NCBI GenBank assembly: GCA_036250195.1
Contig: JAVHZZ010000002.1
Coordinates: forward strand, 368,964,624 to 369,028,623
Source: Mixophyes australis
Lineage: Eukaryota > Chordata > Amphibia > Anura > Limnodynastidae
Direction of reading: 5' to 3'
Length of the DNA stretch: 64,000 bases
The position numbers and the translations under genes were made by a program. Under the pieces are notes generated by a model. The model saw only the letters and a list, made by a program, of their open reading frames with translations. It was not told the origin of the DNA and made no database searches. Each line of letters begins with the position of its first letter. Position 1 is the first letter of the stretch. Shown here in pieces: positions 52,097-62,187 of the stretch.

Positions 52097-53113
52097 GGGA
52101 GAGCAAAGGCAGCATGGCAGAGCGTGGAGGGGGAGCACAGACAGCATGGCAGAGTGTGGAGGGGGAGCACAGACAGCATGGCAGAGTGTGGAGGGGGAGC
52201 ACAGACAGCATGGCAGAGTGTGAAGGGGGAGCACAGACAGCATGGCAGAGTGTGAAGGGGGAGCACAGACAGCATGGTAGAGTGTGAAGGGGGAGCACAG
52301 ACAGCGTGGCAGAGTGTGGAGGGGGAGCACAGACAGCATGGCAGAGTGTGGAGGGGGAGCACAGACAGCATGGCAGAGTGTGAAGGGGGAGCACAGACAG
52401 CATGGCAGAGTGTGAAGGGGGAGCACAGACAGCATGGTAGAGTGAAGGGGGAGCACAGACAGCATGGCAGAGTGTGGAGGGGGAGCACAGACAGCATGGC
52501 AGAGTGTGAAGGGGGAGCACAGACAGCATGGTAGAGTGTGAAGGGGGAGCACAGACAGCGTGGCAGAGAGTGAAGGGAGAGCAAAGGCAGCATGGCAGAG
52601 TGTGAAGGGGGAGCACAGACAGCATGGCAGAGTGTGAAGGGGGAGCACAGACAGCATGGCAGAGAGTGAAGGGGGAGCAAAAGCAGCATGGCAGAATGTG
52701 AAGGGGGAGCAAAGGCAGCATGGCAGAGTGTGAAGGGGGAGCACAGACAGCATGGCAGAGTGTGAAGGGGGAGCACAGACAGCATGGCAGAGAGTGAAGG
52801 GGGAGCAAAAGCAGCATGGCAGAGTGTGAAGGGGGAGCACAGACAGCATGGCAGAGAGTAAAGGGGGAGCAAAGGCAGCATGGTAGAGTGTGAAGGGGGA
52901 GCAAAGGCAGCATGGCAGAGTGTGAAGGGGGAGCAAAGGCAGCATAGCAGAGTGTGAAGGGGGAGCACAGACAGCATAGCAGAGAGTGAAGGGGGAGCAA
53001 AGGCAGCATGACAGAGTGTGAAGCGGGAGCAAAGGCAGCATGGCAGAGTGTGAAGGGGGAGCAAAGGCAGCATGACAGAGTGTATGAGGGGCAAAAGCAG
53101 CATGGAAGAGTGT
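52097..53113. repeat. Minisatellite, 32-bp unit, about 32 copies
   Basis: The unit is GGGGGAGCACAGACAGCATG followed by GCAGAGTGTGGA. Variants swap CACAGAC for CAAAGGC, TGTGGA for TGTGAA or AGTGAA. One unit near 52440 lacks 2 bp. A block of eight units is duplicated with a 254-bp spacing (compare 52278 and 52532), showing higher-order structure. The purine-rich strand is plus. All three minus-strand frames are open for more than 360 codons, because 32 is 2 modulo 3 and no frame of the unit has a stop; they read a 32-residue cycle rich in Cys, Leu, Pro and Ser. I do not regard these as proteins. Confidence 0.96.
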
Positions 53114-53115
53114 TT

Positions 53116-54200
53116 TGAGTAGAGATGCTCAGGCTTGGTTCCCCGAGAACTGAACACACTCGAACTTAGCAGATCCGAGTACGCCCTCGGAATTGAAAAC
53201 GAGGCAAAACGTCATTGTTACGTCGTCGGATCTCGGATCAAGCGAGTTTTGGATTCTATAAATACCGCCCTCCACAGCGATCCAGTGCCATTTCACAGAG
53301 GGACACAGAAGGGGTAGCACAGTTCTTGGCAGTCTGTAGAGCAGTTGGGCAGCGTCATAGGTAGAATAGAAAGAGGAGGGGGTAGCACTGTTCTTCAAAG
53401 TCTACAGTGAAATTCAGCTCTATTGCTAATTGTCATTGCTGAAATAGAAATAATTAATATCTAGCAAGCTTGGTCTTCTAAATCTGCAGTCCCATAATGT
53501 ACAGTGTAATATAGGTAACACACAAAGTGGAGAGCTCCATTGCTAATTGTCATTGCTGAAATACAAATACTAGGGCTGGCAGGCTTGGTGTAAATCTGCA
53601 TTCACATTGCACTGTGTTTTATAGGTAACACACAAAGAGGAGAGCTCCATTGCTAATTGTCATTGCTGAAATAGAAATAATAGGGCTGGCAGTCTTGGTC
53701 TAGATCTGCAGTTACATTTTACTGTACCACAGGTCACTCAGAAACAGGAGAGGTGGCAGGGTTCAGTGCTGAAACAAAAATTTTAATAATAGGGCTGTCA
53801 GTGTTCCTAAAAGTCTCCAGTGACATTCCACTGTGCCATAGCTCATACAGAAACAGGAGGGGTGGCATTGTTCTTGTCTCTCTCCAGTCTCAGTCATGAT
53901 GATACCAATCCCTCTACCTCATGTGCTAAAGTCTATGTTCAAGTACATAGTGGTTTTAAGTCTTGGAAACAAAAATATAAATAAAAAGCTTGTACCTTTT
54001 TAAAGAAAAAAATATCTCTCTAATAAAGGTGAAAGTTTACTGTAGAAAACCATAAAATTGCCAACATACTATTCTACCCAAAATATTACCAAGCATACCA
54101 GCATCAGCTAGCTCCTTTCTCTCAGCTGGATCTCAGCACCTGCAATCTACACCGTCATCATATTCACCCTCATCAGTGTGTACATCTTACTCAAACAATA
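53116..54200 (+). mobile_element. hAT-like element, 5' region, copy 1
   Basis: Starts AGTAGAGATGCTCAGGCTTG, then GGTTCCCCGAGA, AGGCAAAACGTCATTG, GTCGTCGGATCTCGG and TATAAATACC (a TATA-like box), then CATTTCACAGAGGGA. Every block recurs in order at 62966-63200. Further on, AGTCTATGTTCAAGTACATAGT at 53930-53955 matches the coding start of the second copy (KAYVKVHS). Three short direct repeats (GAGAGCTCCATTGCTAATTG) lie between. Coding frame broken. Confidence 0.55.
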
Positions 54201-54469
54201 CTAATTAATCCCCGCTGGAATCCAACATCACAGAAGTCTGTGTACTTTGATGTAATTGCCGGCAATGGCCTTCCACATGGAGTTTGTAATTCATTTTACG
54301 GAAAAGCTGTCATGATTTTTGGGCAATTCTTTTACACCAGACGAAATGTCAAAATGTTGTGCAGACTCATCTGCATCACCACTGGGTGTCTTGGGAAAGC
54401 TAAGTTTTTTCCTAGCATCAATTTCCAGAGAAACTGAAGGAGGAGACATCATTGTGTCATGTACCACTT

Positions 54470-55140
54470 GCGCTTGAGCTTGCTGACCAGGAGCTCATTG
54501 CATCTGTTGAGATCTGGGTCAGTTGGAAGGAAAGAAAGAAAAGACATGGCTCTTAAACGTAGGATCAAGCACAGTTGCCAAAATGTAATGATGTAATGAT
54601 GTTGATAACTCTTGGATCCTGGCGAAGCGAATAAAGTACTTAATCTACAAGTCCAACATAATTAGCGGAATTGCTTTGATTCATTTCCTCCTTCAACTTC
54701 TCTAGCTTCTTTTCAAAAAGTCTAATTAGGGGATTCACTTGACTCAAGCTAACAGTGTCTGCACAGGTGACTACTTTAAGTGGTTTCAGCACCTTGCACA
54801 ACACGGAAAGAATTCTCCACTGCGCTGGCTAAAGTACATTCTCCCTAAATTCTATTCTTCTTGCCGCTGCTGCATTCTCCTACATGCTGTTGCAGAATCC
54901 CGAAAATAACCCTAAATATTTCGGGACACAGACAGCATCGCCTGCATGTCATTGTCAGTTTTTAAAAGTTCTGTACCACCAAGTTGATTGTGTGAGCAAA
55001 ACAGGGAATGTGATGGAATTCCCCCCGCTGTAATGCTCTAACAATATTGGTGGCGTTATCAGAAATCACATATTCTCAGGAGAGTCCAAGCAGGATAAGC
55101 CATGTTACAATGACATCCCTTAGTTTTTCAAACAGGTTGT
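54470..55140 (-). mobile_element. hAT transposase relic
   Basis: On the minus strand: NTADNLFEKLRDVIVTWLIL, stop, EYVISDNATNIVRALQ, FHHIPCFAHTINLVVQNF (the conserved SDNAxN and CxAHxLNLxV motifs), stops, LEKLKEEMNQ, and ILATVLDPTFKSHVFS (the conserved LATxLDPRFK motif). The order is that of a hAT transposase. Several stops and frameshifts. It is in opposite orientation to the 5' region at 53116-54200, so the two may be separate insertions. Confidence 0.8.
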
Positions 55141-55144
55141 CAGC

Positions 55145-55460
55145 GGTATTACCTCTGACCTGCGCCTAGTCTCGTCTCTGATAACCATCTCTGACTCCCG
55201 CCTTCAAGACTTCTCCAGTGCTGTTCCCCACTTATTGAATTCCCTACAACGCTTAATCAGACTTTCCCACAGCCTTCAAATTTTTAGATGCTCTTTGAAG
55301 ACCCATCTCTTTTTTAGAGGTGACCTTATCCTCGATAACACTATTCACACTAATGCACCCTCACAACTATCCCAATTTTCACTCTGAGCCACACTTGCTC
55401 CTCTTGTTTCAGCTGTGCCCTCTTCCCTTTAGAATGTAAGCTCTCTAATGAGCAGGGTCC
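55145..55460 (+). mobile_element. L2-type LINE, C-terminal and 3' fragment
   Basis: Reads like the LINE C-terminus (LVSSLITISDSRLQDFSSAV, then PHLLNSLQRLIRLSHSLQIF, then CSLKTHLFF), followed by AGAATGTAAGCTCTCTAATG and AGCAGGGTCC. Broken. Confidence 0.75.
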
Positions 55461-55538
55461 TCCAGAGTTTCCTGCCTCTGAAAAATGTGACGTACTTGGG
55501 TAGATGCTGCTGCTGCTCCTGCTGGTGAAGGTATCATA

Positions 55539-55977
55539 TTACTGGTCCGGAAGGAAAGGCTTCATCTTGTTTAATGTATACTGTATTTATTAATATTTTT
55601 ACACTAGTGTTACTCATAATCGTCAGTGTCCATTCATCCATACATTATTTGTAGTACTATTTATTTATATCATTATTTAATTGTATTATAAGTATATTAT
55701 TTGCATCATATTAGAATTATTATTATTATTGTTGTTGGTCACTACCACTACTACTAATAATATTAGCTATTATTGCTAGCCATTACTGTTAATATGGGCA
55801 CAACGTTACTGGTGCGGAAAGAACGGTTTCACCTTGTTCAACATATACTGTATACTATTAATACTTTTACACTAATGTTACTTATAATCGTCAGTGTCCA
55901 TTCATTCATACATTAATTGTATTATCATTTATTTGTATTATTATTTAATTGCATTCTGAGTATACTATTTGCATTAC
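55539..55977 (+). repeat. Direct duplication, two copies of about 170 bp
   Basis: 55539-55709 and 55807-55977 are similar along their length: TTACTGGTCCGGAAGGAAAG against TTACTGGTGCGGAAAGAACG, and both hold CATAATCGTCAGTGTCCATT or its one-base variant. Offset 268 bp. No coding similarity. Confidence 0.85.
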
Positions 55978-56384
55978 ACACATACCCTTTAATTTTTTTC
56001 AACTACTACACTCCAATCATGAGCCATCAAGTGCCTATCAGACCAGATCATGTCCCATATATAGACTCATTTACCTTGACCCAGAGTATCCCTAGTACAT
56101 TTTGTTTTTTCTTTTTATCCTCTGTCATTTTATGAATCAGCCTATTATTATTGTATTCACCTCAGATAAGAATATTTAAATTGGATTCCCTTGTTTATCA
56201 TTTACACACTGTCATTTTGTTATACATGTTCAGTGTCTGCCACTTACCTTGTGCACACCAGACACAGGACAATATTTAATTATTTTAGTAGCCTATCTAC
56301 TTGTAACATGCTCTCAACCAATCATCAGCTGTCCCAGTTTTTATAACAGTTACTCCGACTGGTATTCTTTAACTAATTGAAAAA

Positions 56385-56501
56385 GTCCCCAGCTGGACGA
56401 AACGCGTCAGAGCATATTACCCGATCTGCAAACTTATTGTTGTTGATTTGCTGATTTTATTTCATCACAGTATAAGTGCGATTTTCGTTATCGCTAATAA
56501 A
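56385..56501 (+). repeat. GAAACGCG-type motif with downstream poly(A) signal
   Basis: GTCC/GGAC hairpin (56385-56388 with 56395-56398), then GAAA, then ACGCGT and C (56402-56408), then AATAAA at 56496-56501. Same order as 3057-3199. The CTGATGA part is replaced by TAATTGAAAA. Probably the 3' region of the same kind of retroelement. Confidence 0.5.
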
Positions 56502-56519
56502 GCTTGTTGACGATACATC

Positions 56520-56969
56520 CAGGCCCGGCGCTCCCATTAGGCAAGGTTAGGCAATTGTCTAGGGCGCCGGGCTCTGCAGGGCGCCTCAAAATTTTAAAAA
56601 AATGACTATGGTCATTTAAAACTGTCCGGAAATCCACGGGGAGGAGAGGGGGGAAGGGGCTATGAATCTTACCTGCATGAAGCTGCTCCTCTCTGCTCTG
56701 TTTCCTCCCCTCCGCTCACTGACAGTGACAGGCCGTGATGATATCATCACGGCCCGACAGTGTCTGTGAGGGGAGGGGAGAAGACAGAGCAGAGAGGAGC
56801 AGCTTCATGCAGGTAAGATAAAGAAAGACATGGGGAGGGGAGCTGAGGGGAGGGAAGCGCAGCGCCAATTTTGATAGGGTACCCACGGCGGGGGGCGCCG
56901 ATTTTTAAAGGGGGGGGCGCCGATTTTCACACTGTGACTAGGGCGACAAGGACCCTAGCACCGGCGCTG
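56520..56969. mobile_element. hAT-type MITE (CAGGCCCGGCGCT termini)
   Basis: 450 bp. The left end CAGGCCCGGCGCT and the inverted right end CAGCGCCGGTGCT agree at 11 of 13. The exact 8-bp duplication GATACATC lies at 56512-56519 and 56970-56977. An internal inverted repeat (TGCATGAAGCTGCTCCTCTC near 56682, and its complement near 56795-56814) gives a long stem. Non-coding. Confidence 0.92.
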
Positions 56970-56977
56970 GATACATC

Positions 56978-58630
56978 ACTATGTAGTACTATTCTTTCTC
57001 CGAGTCTGCCAGCTACGCATGCGCGGCATCCGACACGGACCTGCCATCATTGCAGGTGCCGTGGACACTGCCTTTGAAAACACTAAAATGTCTATGTAAT
57101 GATCACTATATGTTATTTGGTTGTTGCTTTGTTTTGCTTACATTGATTCATTGTTCCTTTCATGCACACACTGGAATACATGTTGTTGTTGTTGAAAATA
57201 AAGAGATTAAAAAAAAATATGGCTGACATACTTTCATGGGTATCCTGGGATTATTTCGCAGTCCTTTTCTTTATCATCACTTATTCATGTGCAATTAATA
57301 AATATAAATTACAAACACATGTTTTGCTTGATCAATTAGCCTGTTTATTTGTTAGTCTCTGATAATCAATAATATCAATATCATTATTTTGTAATCTTGC
57401 TAGATTGGCATATGTTACTCCTCCAAGTTGATATATTTCTTCAATGCAGAAGGAACTGTCAGGGAAAAGACGCCGTCTGGGAGACTGTTCCCTGCAATCA
57501 GCTGCTTTCTTATGGATGTTCTGCAGAGAGGGCTCAGCTCACATGGATCTCTGAATCTGCTTGATGGAATATACTGCTGCCAGTTTGGTATTATTGCAGG
57601 TTCTTCATAATGAGCCCGGTTCTTGCAATTTTTTTAAAAAAAGTTTTCAAATTAATTCATATCTTATTAAAACTTATTCTCAGCATGGCTTTATAATAGT
57701 ATATCAACATCTACATTGACTTTATCAGTTTGCAAAAGCAAGCACAAAGGGACTCATTCATCAAGGCACGCATACTGAGTGCAACTTGTGTTTGATTTAA
57801 AACGCATGTATTTCGGCCTTGCGCATGTCCAAATTCATCAGCTCACGGATCCGAAGATGAGTGCGCTGTTGAATTCAGTTGTAGGTCTGCTGTGTTCCAC
57901 TACACAAGACACCACACGATACTTCCAAAGTCTGTGAATTATAAATTAGCAAAAGAATGCAGAGCAGAAAAAATATACTGTATATATAATTAATGCCACC
58001 AGTTAATAATAAAGGCATTAATGATCAAACAGTCCCCCCCCCCCCCCCCCATGAAAAATGTTTATTAGGATGCTGTTAATGTCAGCTGAACATAAAATAC
58101 ATTTTTGCAGTTGCTCCTGATTGCAAACACACGTTATAGCATGCATAGGAGACTTTCATTGCTAGTGATCAGGACTTAGGCTAGCCTTGTTTCTGGGCCA
58201 AGAGATACAGCAGAGAAACAAATACTTTGCGATGCCCAGAGCAAGTTTGCCTTTACAAGCCATCACCGCTTTAAATTTTCACTGCAAAGTCGCCGATTTC
58301 CGGCGACTTGCAGAAATCAGACTTTCATACATTTACCCCTAGGTGTTATTATATATGTATGAACATCTGAATAGTAACACTTAGTGAGAATTACATACAG
58401 AGCACAGAATAAGAGATGTAACACTGTGCAATTATCTACCCACAATGCATCAGAACTGCAAATGCCATCATGACTTCACAATACAGCACTTATGAGTCCT
58501 GCTCACAAATAAATGGAACATGGAGGAACACCTAGATTCAGTGGTGACCTCCTCCATGCTTATCCAATTGTTGAGGCGTCTCAGATAAATGCTGTGATAT
58601 ATTGTCCTAACTCCAGTGGTGGAAGTGGGG
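56978..58630. other. Intergenic, no gene recognised
   Basis: AT-rich. A poly-C run (about 58034-58050) is the only notable tract. No exon seen. Confidence 0.5.
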
Positions 58631-58638
58631 ATGTATAC

Positions 58639-58928
58639 CATACTTGCCAACTCTCCCGGAATGTCCGGGAGACTTCCGAAATTCGGTTCAGTCCCCCGGG
58701 CTCCCGGGCTCGTTGGCATTTCTCCCGCATCCTGGATTTCACCGAGAATCGCGTCAAATTACGCGATTCTCGGTGATTGACGCCATTTTGGAGGGCGGGA
58801 GGGGGCGGGACGAGGCCAATCGCGTCATTTTGGCCCCAAAATGACATGTTTGGCCTCGTCCCGCCCCCACCCGCCCTCCAGTCACGCCCCCTCTCCCGGA
58901 AACTTGTTTCCGAGAGTTGGCAAGTATG
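58639..58928. mobile_element. hAT-type MITE, CATACTTGCCAAC family, copy 3
   Basis: CATACTTGCCAACTCTCCCG at the left, and the inverted GAGAGTTGGCAAGTATG at the right. The exact 8-bp duplication ATGTATAC lies at 58631-58638 and 58929-58936. 290 bp. The interior has CGCGATTCTCGGTGATTGAC and a mirrored GGGGCGGGACGAGGCC/GGCCTCGTCCCGCCCC stem. Confidence 0.94.
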
Positions 58929-58936
58929 ATGTATAC

Positions 58937-59504
58937 AGTGATGTATACAGTGATATGCCATACCAGCACTTCTCCTACTGCCTTCACTGTAAAACTACAA
59001 ACATTCCATTCACTTCTATATTCCCATTACAGTTTTCATACCACCACTTCTAAATTTCAACTTTGACCACTGCCTAAAACCATAAATAATGTACATATAC
59101 ATGAATGTCACATACTAAAACCATAAATAATGTACATATACATAAATGCCACATACATGTACAAATTGAACAGTATATTTGAATCCTTCCCCAGTATTGC
59201 GTACAATCTACATGTAATAGATGTGTTACCCTAATCTCTTCCACAGCAACCTAACTTCCCCCGTGGCCTAACCCTGATCATAGGTGTGTAGTCGAAAACT
59301 AACCTTGGAGCTTGAGGAAACTGAAGCCTCTAGGAAATAGTGTAACAAACAAATAGTGAAACAAAAAATAGCTTTCTAGAAATTGTAGTAATTGCGCAGG
59401 TTTATGTGTTTTGTTTTCTGAGGATTGAAGAAACCTTTGAGGATTCTCAAATGATAACATTATTTGTATGTTACACATGTATTGAAAATTTCATATGGCT
59501 CATG
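58937..59504. other. Intergenic, no gene recognised
   Basis: Contains a short tandem duplication of ATGTATACAGTG (58929-58952) and of ACTAAAACCATAAATAATGT (around 59075-59135). No gene. Confidence 0.5.
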
Positions 59505-59652
59505 TCCCATAGATTGTAAGCTTGTGAGCAGGGCCTTCTCACCTCTCTGTCTGTTTTACCCAGTTTGTTTATTAGTTTACTGTGTTTGTCCCCAATTGTA
59601 AAGCGCTAGGGAATATGTTGGCGCTATATAAATAAATGATGATGATGATGTC
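59505..59652 (+). mobile_element. L2-type LINE, 3' end only
   Basis: CATAGATTGTAAGCTTGTGA, GTCTGTTTTACCCAGTTTGT, CCCCAATTGTAAAGCGCTAG, and GGCGCTATATAAATAAATGA with (GAT)n. Nearly identical to 27065-27217, so a typical severe 5' truncation. Confidence 0.9.
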
Positions 59653-59763
59653 AAATAGCAAAGGTGGAGTCCTGCCTGCTAAAACTTGTGGTTGTCCTGT
59701 GATACGCCCCATTAGATGTACTTATTTTACTATATCTTTTATAGTTGGAATACCCCTCTGGAA

Positions 59764-60115
59764 ACTCCTGCTCCTAAGGGTGTAACTACCACAGGTGTAG
59801 GGGTGCAGCTACTAAGGGGCCCATAGCTGAGTAAGGCCTGTCTTCCCTGCTAAACCCCATATGCAGTGGTGGAACTACCACTGGTGCGGCAGGTGCCGGG
59901 CTCCGGATTCCATGGAGATAATGGGGCCCTCTGCATGGCAGATGCAGTAAGTCGGGTGCCCCGGTTCCGTCCTCCCCACTTCCCTGCACCGGGGCCACAG
60001 CTCGTCAGTTCTGCCTCTGCCCATATGTATGTGCGGTTTTCATCCTTGGTCATTAATGGGGTACCTTACCAAATATTTGCTATGGGGCCCACAAATGTGT
60101 TGTTGCACCCCACCC
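59764..60115. mobile_element. Nested non-autonomous DNA elements
   Basis: Outer edges GGTGTAACTACCACAGGTGT and the GGGGCCCACAAATG...TTGCACCCCACCCACC block appear to be two ends of one element. An inner AGTGGTGGAACTACCACTGG edge begins at 59865. These are typical of hAT-like repeats that carry GGGGCCC, but I see no target duplication. Confidence 0.45.
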
Positions 60116-61330
60116 ACCGGTAACATCATATAGAAACTAGATGTACAAGACTTTATACACACCTGTGTGCAAATGCCAGAGGGCTGTTTCTATCTGGCAT
60201 ACAATGCACTTCCTCAGAAAAACCTCTATGAATGCAGGATCATCCTTCTGGGTGAAAGCCCAGTATGAGATTATGTTTGCACAGATCTCTATGAAGTCAG
60301 ATGTGAGCCTGTTGTACAATCCGGATTCTGCCCTTGCCACAAAACTGATGAAATCTGTGATCAGATGTTCAATCTCTTCTAGCGTTATTTTGCACAGATT
60401 CTTTTCTAGTGGTTTTTTTTAATCCTGGGCTTGTGATGGTGAAATAGATATTGTAAAGGTTTTCTAATACCTTTCTCGAGTAAATGAATAAAAAGGTTTT
60501 TTTCTCGTGAAACAGCGGAAATCACACGACATCCTCCAGAAATGAACGATACATGCAAATTACACTATGGTGAGAGGAAAGTAAATGCTTAACCTACTTG
60601 TAAGGTAATGTTCAAGGATGTCATAATGTCTGAAGTGATGTAGGCAGCTGAATACAGAAATTCACCTAAGTTTTAAATGAGAGAGATATTGTAAGTGCCA
60701 GAAGGATAGAGATTTGTGATTTTGTAAAGGCGAGGGTTAGCAAATGGCTTCAACAATCAACGCTCTGTCCAGTAATTCTTCTGCAAATGATTCATTTGAA
60801 AATATTTGCAATGAAAAAATGCAGGGAGGATAAGAGGTCTTCCTTAAAGGCTGTGTTGATAGCCCCACAGTTTGGGAAAACTCACTCCAGCCTGCAAGGG
60901 TATAACTAGTGTGCCCTATAACAAAATTATAAAGGGGCCCTGACAGCTTCCTGTTCCAACCCTCCGAGTTGTAGGAACGCCAGGGGCTGACTTTGTCCTG
61001 TTTTCAAACAGGGAGCTCCAGTATCATGGCACCTGGTCTACCGCTCAGAGGAGTACTTCCTTTAGAAGCCATAAACATATAGGTAGTTTCCAGAGGGACA
61101 GACCAAGTGCCTAAACATCGATATAAAATGAAACGGGTAGGCTGCTGTTTAACAAATGGAAGCACCAAAATCAACCGATGGTTCATTCCTATAAACCAGA
61201 GGGGTATGGTTCCTTTAAGAGCTTCAAGTTTGACCACTTTGTTCCCCCCACTCTGCTGGGCCCCATAGTAGGCACATGGACTACCTTCCCCCATTATGCC
61301 TCTGTCCCCAGAGCTGCATCAGGTTTCCTC
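60116..61330. other. Intergenic, no gene recognised
   Basis: Contains repeat-like phrases (AGGGTATAACTAGTGTGCCC near 60898; GGGCCCCATAGTAGGCACAT near 61259) that could be two ends of another GGGGCCC-type element. The short frames around 60141-60422 have no recognisable family features. Confidence 0.4.
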
Positions 61331-61335
61331 CCTAT

Positions 61336-61470
61336 GCAGTGTCGGACTAACCTGGCGGGGTCACGGGGAAATACCCGGTAGGCCCCACTGTCCGATGGCC
61401 CTGCCCCCTTTTGCTAGGGGGGAGGGCCAGAATGCAATCACCAGGACCCCCACGGAGAGGTAAGTGTAGT
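61336..61470. mobile_element. hAT-like terminal fragment (CAGTGTCGGACTAACCTGG)
   Basis: CAGTGTCGGACTAACCTGGC, then GGGAAATACCCGGTAGGCCC. It resembles hAT termini that start CAGTGTCGGACTGG. No partner end found. Confidence 0.5.
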
Positions 61471-61648
61471 AGCAGCCTGTGCTGCTGGTAAAGCAGAGGA
61501 GCTTCCTGCTCAGAAAGGAACTCCTCACTGTCTCCCATCACCCCCTTTGCTATGCTCTGATTGGCCAACACAGTCACTCAGCCAATCAGAGCAGACACGC
61601 CCCCTACCCACACTGCCATGGAGGAAGCAAAGCAGGAAAGGTGTCTAT

Positions 61649-61870
61649 GTATGAGAGAGAATGTGTGTCAGTGTGTATGATAAATATATTAGTGTGTGTG
61701 TATGTATGTGTGTGTATGTGTATGAGAGAGAATGTGTGTCAGTGTGTATGATAAATATATTAGTGTGTGTGTATGTATGTGTATGAGAGAGAATGTGTGT
61801 CAATGTGTATGATAAATGTATTAGTGTGTGTGTCTGTGTATGAGAAATTAATTTATGTGTGTGTGTTATG
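61649..61870. repeat. Tandem repeat, about 61-72 bp unit, three copies
   Basis: The unit opens TATGAGAGAGAATGTGTGTC and contains ATGATAAATATATTAGTGTG plus a variable (GT)n/(GTAT)n stretch. Copies start at 61649, 61721 and 61782. His/Thr-rich minus-strand frames here are artefacts of the repeat. Confidence 0.9.
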
Positions 61871-61935
61871 GTAATGTCTGTGTTATGTGTGTGTGGGCAA
61901 TGGGACTTGTGGCAATGTAATGGGGATGAGGACAC

Positions 61936-62179
61936 AGGGGCACACGCAGGATTGTCAGGGAGGGGTTTCCCCCCCTGACCAAAAGAAAAAGAAAAAACCA
62001 AAACATGTGCAGCAGCTCCGTTTCGGCAGCACTGTACTATACAGCAGCCGCGGCGCTGTCAAAAAGCGTCTTTGACAGCGCCGCGGCTGCTGTATAGTAC
62101 AGTGCCGCTATGGTGGGCACTTAGTTAGCGCAGGTGGGGGGTTTCTGGAGACTCAGAAACCCCCCCTGCGTGCGCCACT
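61936..62179. mobile_element. hAT-type MITE with a GC-rich hairpin
   Basis: 244 bp. The left end AGGGGCACACGCAGG and the inverted right end AGTGGCGCACGCAGG agree at 13 of 15. The flanks GAGGACAC (61928-61935) and GAGGACAG (62180-62187) match at 7 of 8. Internal hairpin: arms 62024-62063 and 62071-62107 (TACTATACAGCAGCCGCGGC), almost perfect, with a 7-base loop. Confidence 0.85.
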
Positions 62180-62187
62180 GAGGACAG

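Noticed and set aside
52097..53113. CRISPR-like array of 32-bp repeats
   Set aside because: The repeats are contiguous without spacers and the genome is vertebrate; it is a minisatellite.
51935..53159. Three overlapping minus-strand frames of 363-390 codons that look like a Cys/Pro-rich repeat protein
   Set aside because: They are produced by a 32-bp minisatellite without stops in any frame; all three frames give the same cycle, and there is no start context, splice signal or unique domain.
54240..54437. Plus-strand 65-codon gene
   Set aside because: It lies between pieces of hAT-like elements and shows no family features; neighbouring hAT transposase motifs read on the minus strand.
61645..62001. 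His/Thr-rich 118-codon minus-strand frame
   Set aside because: It is the translation of a GT-rich tandem repeat.
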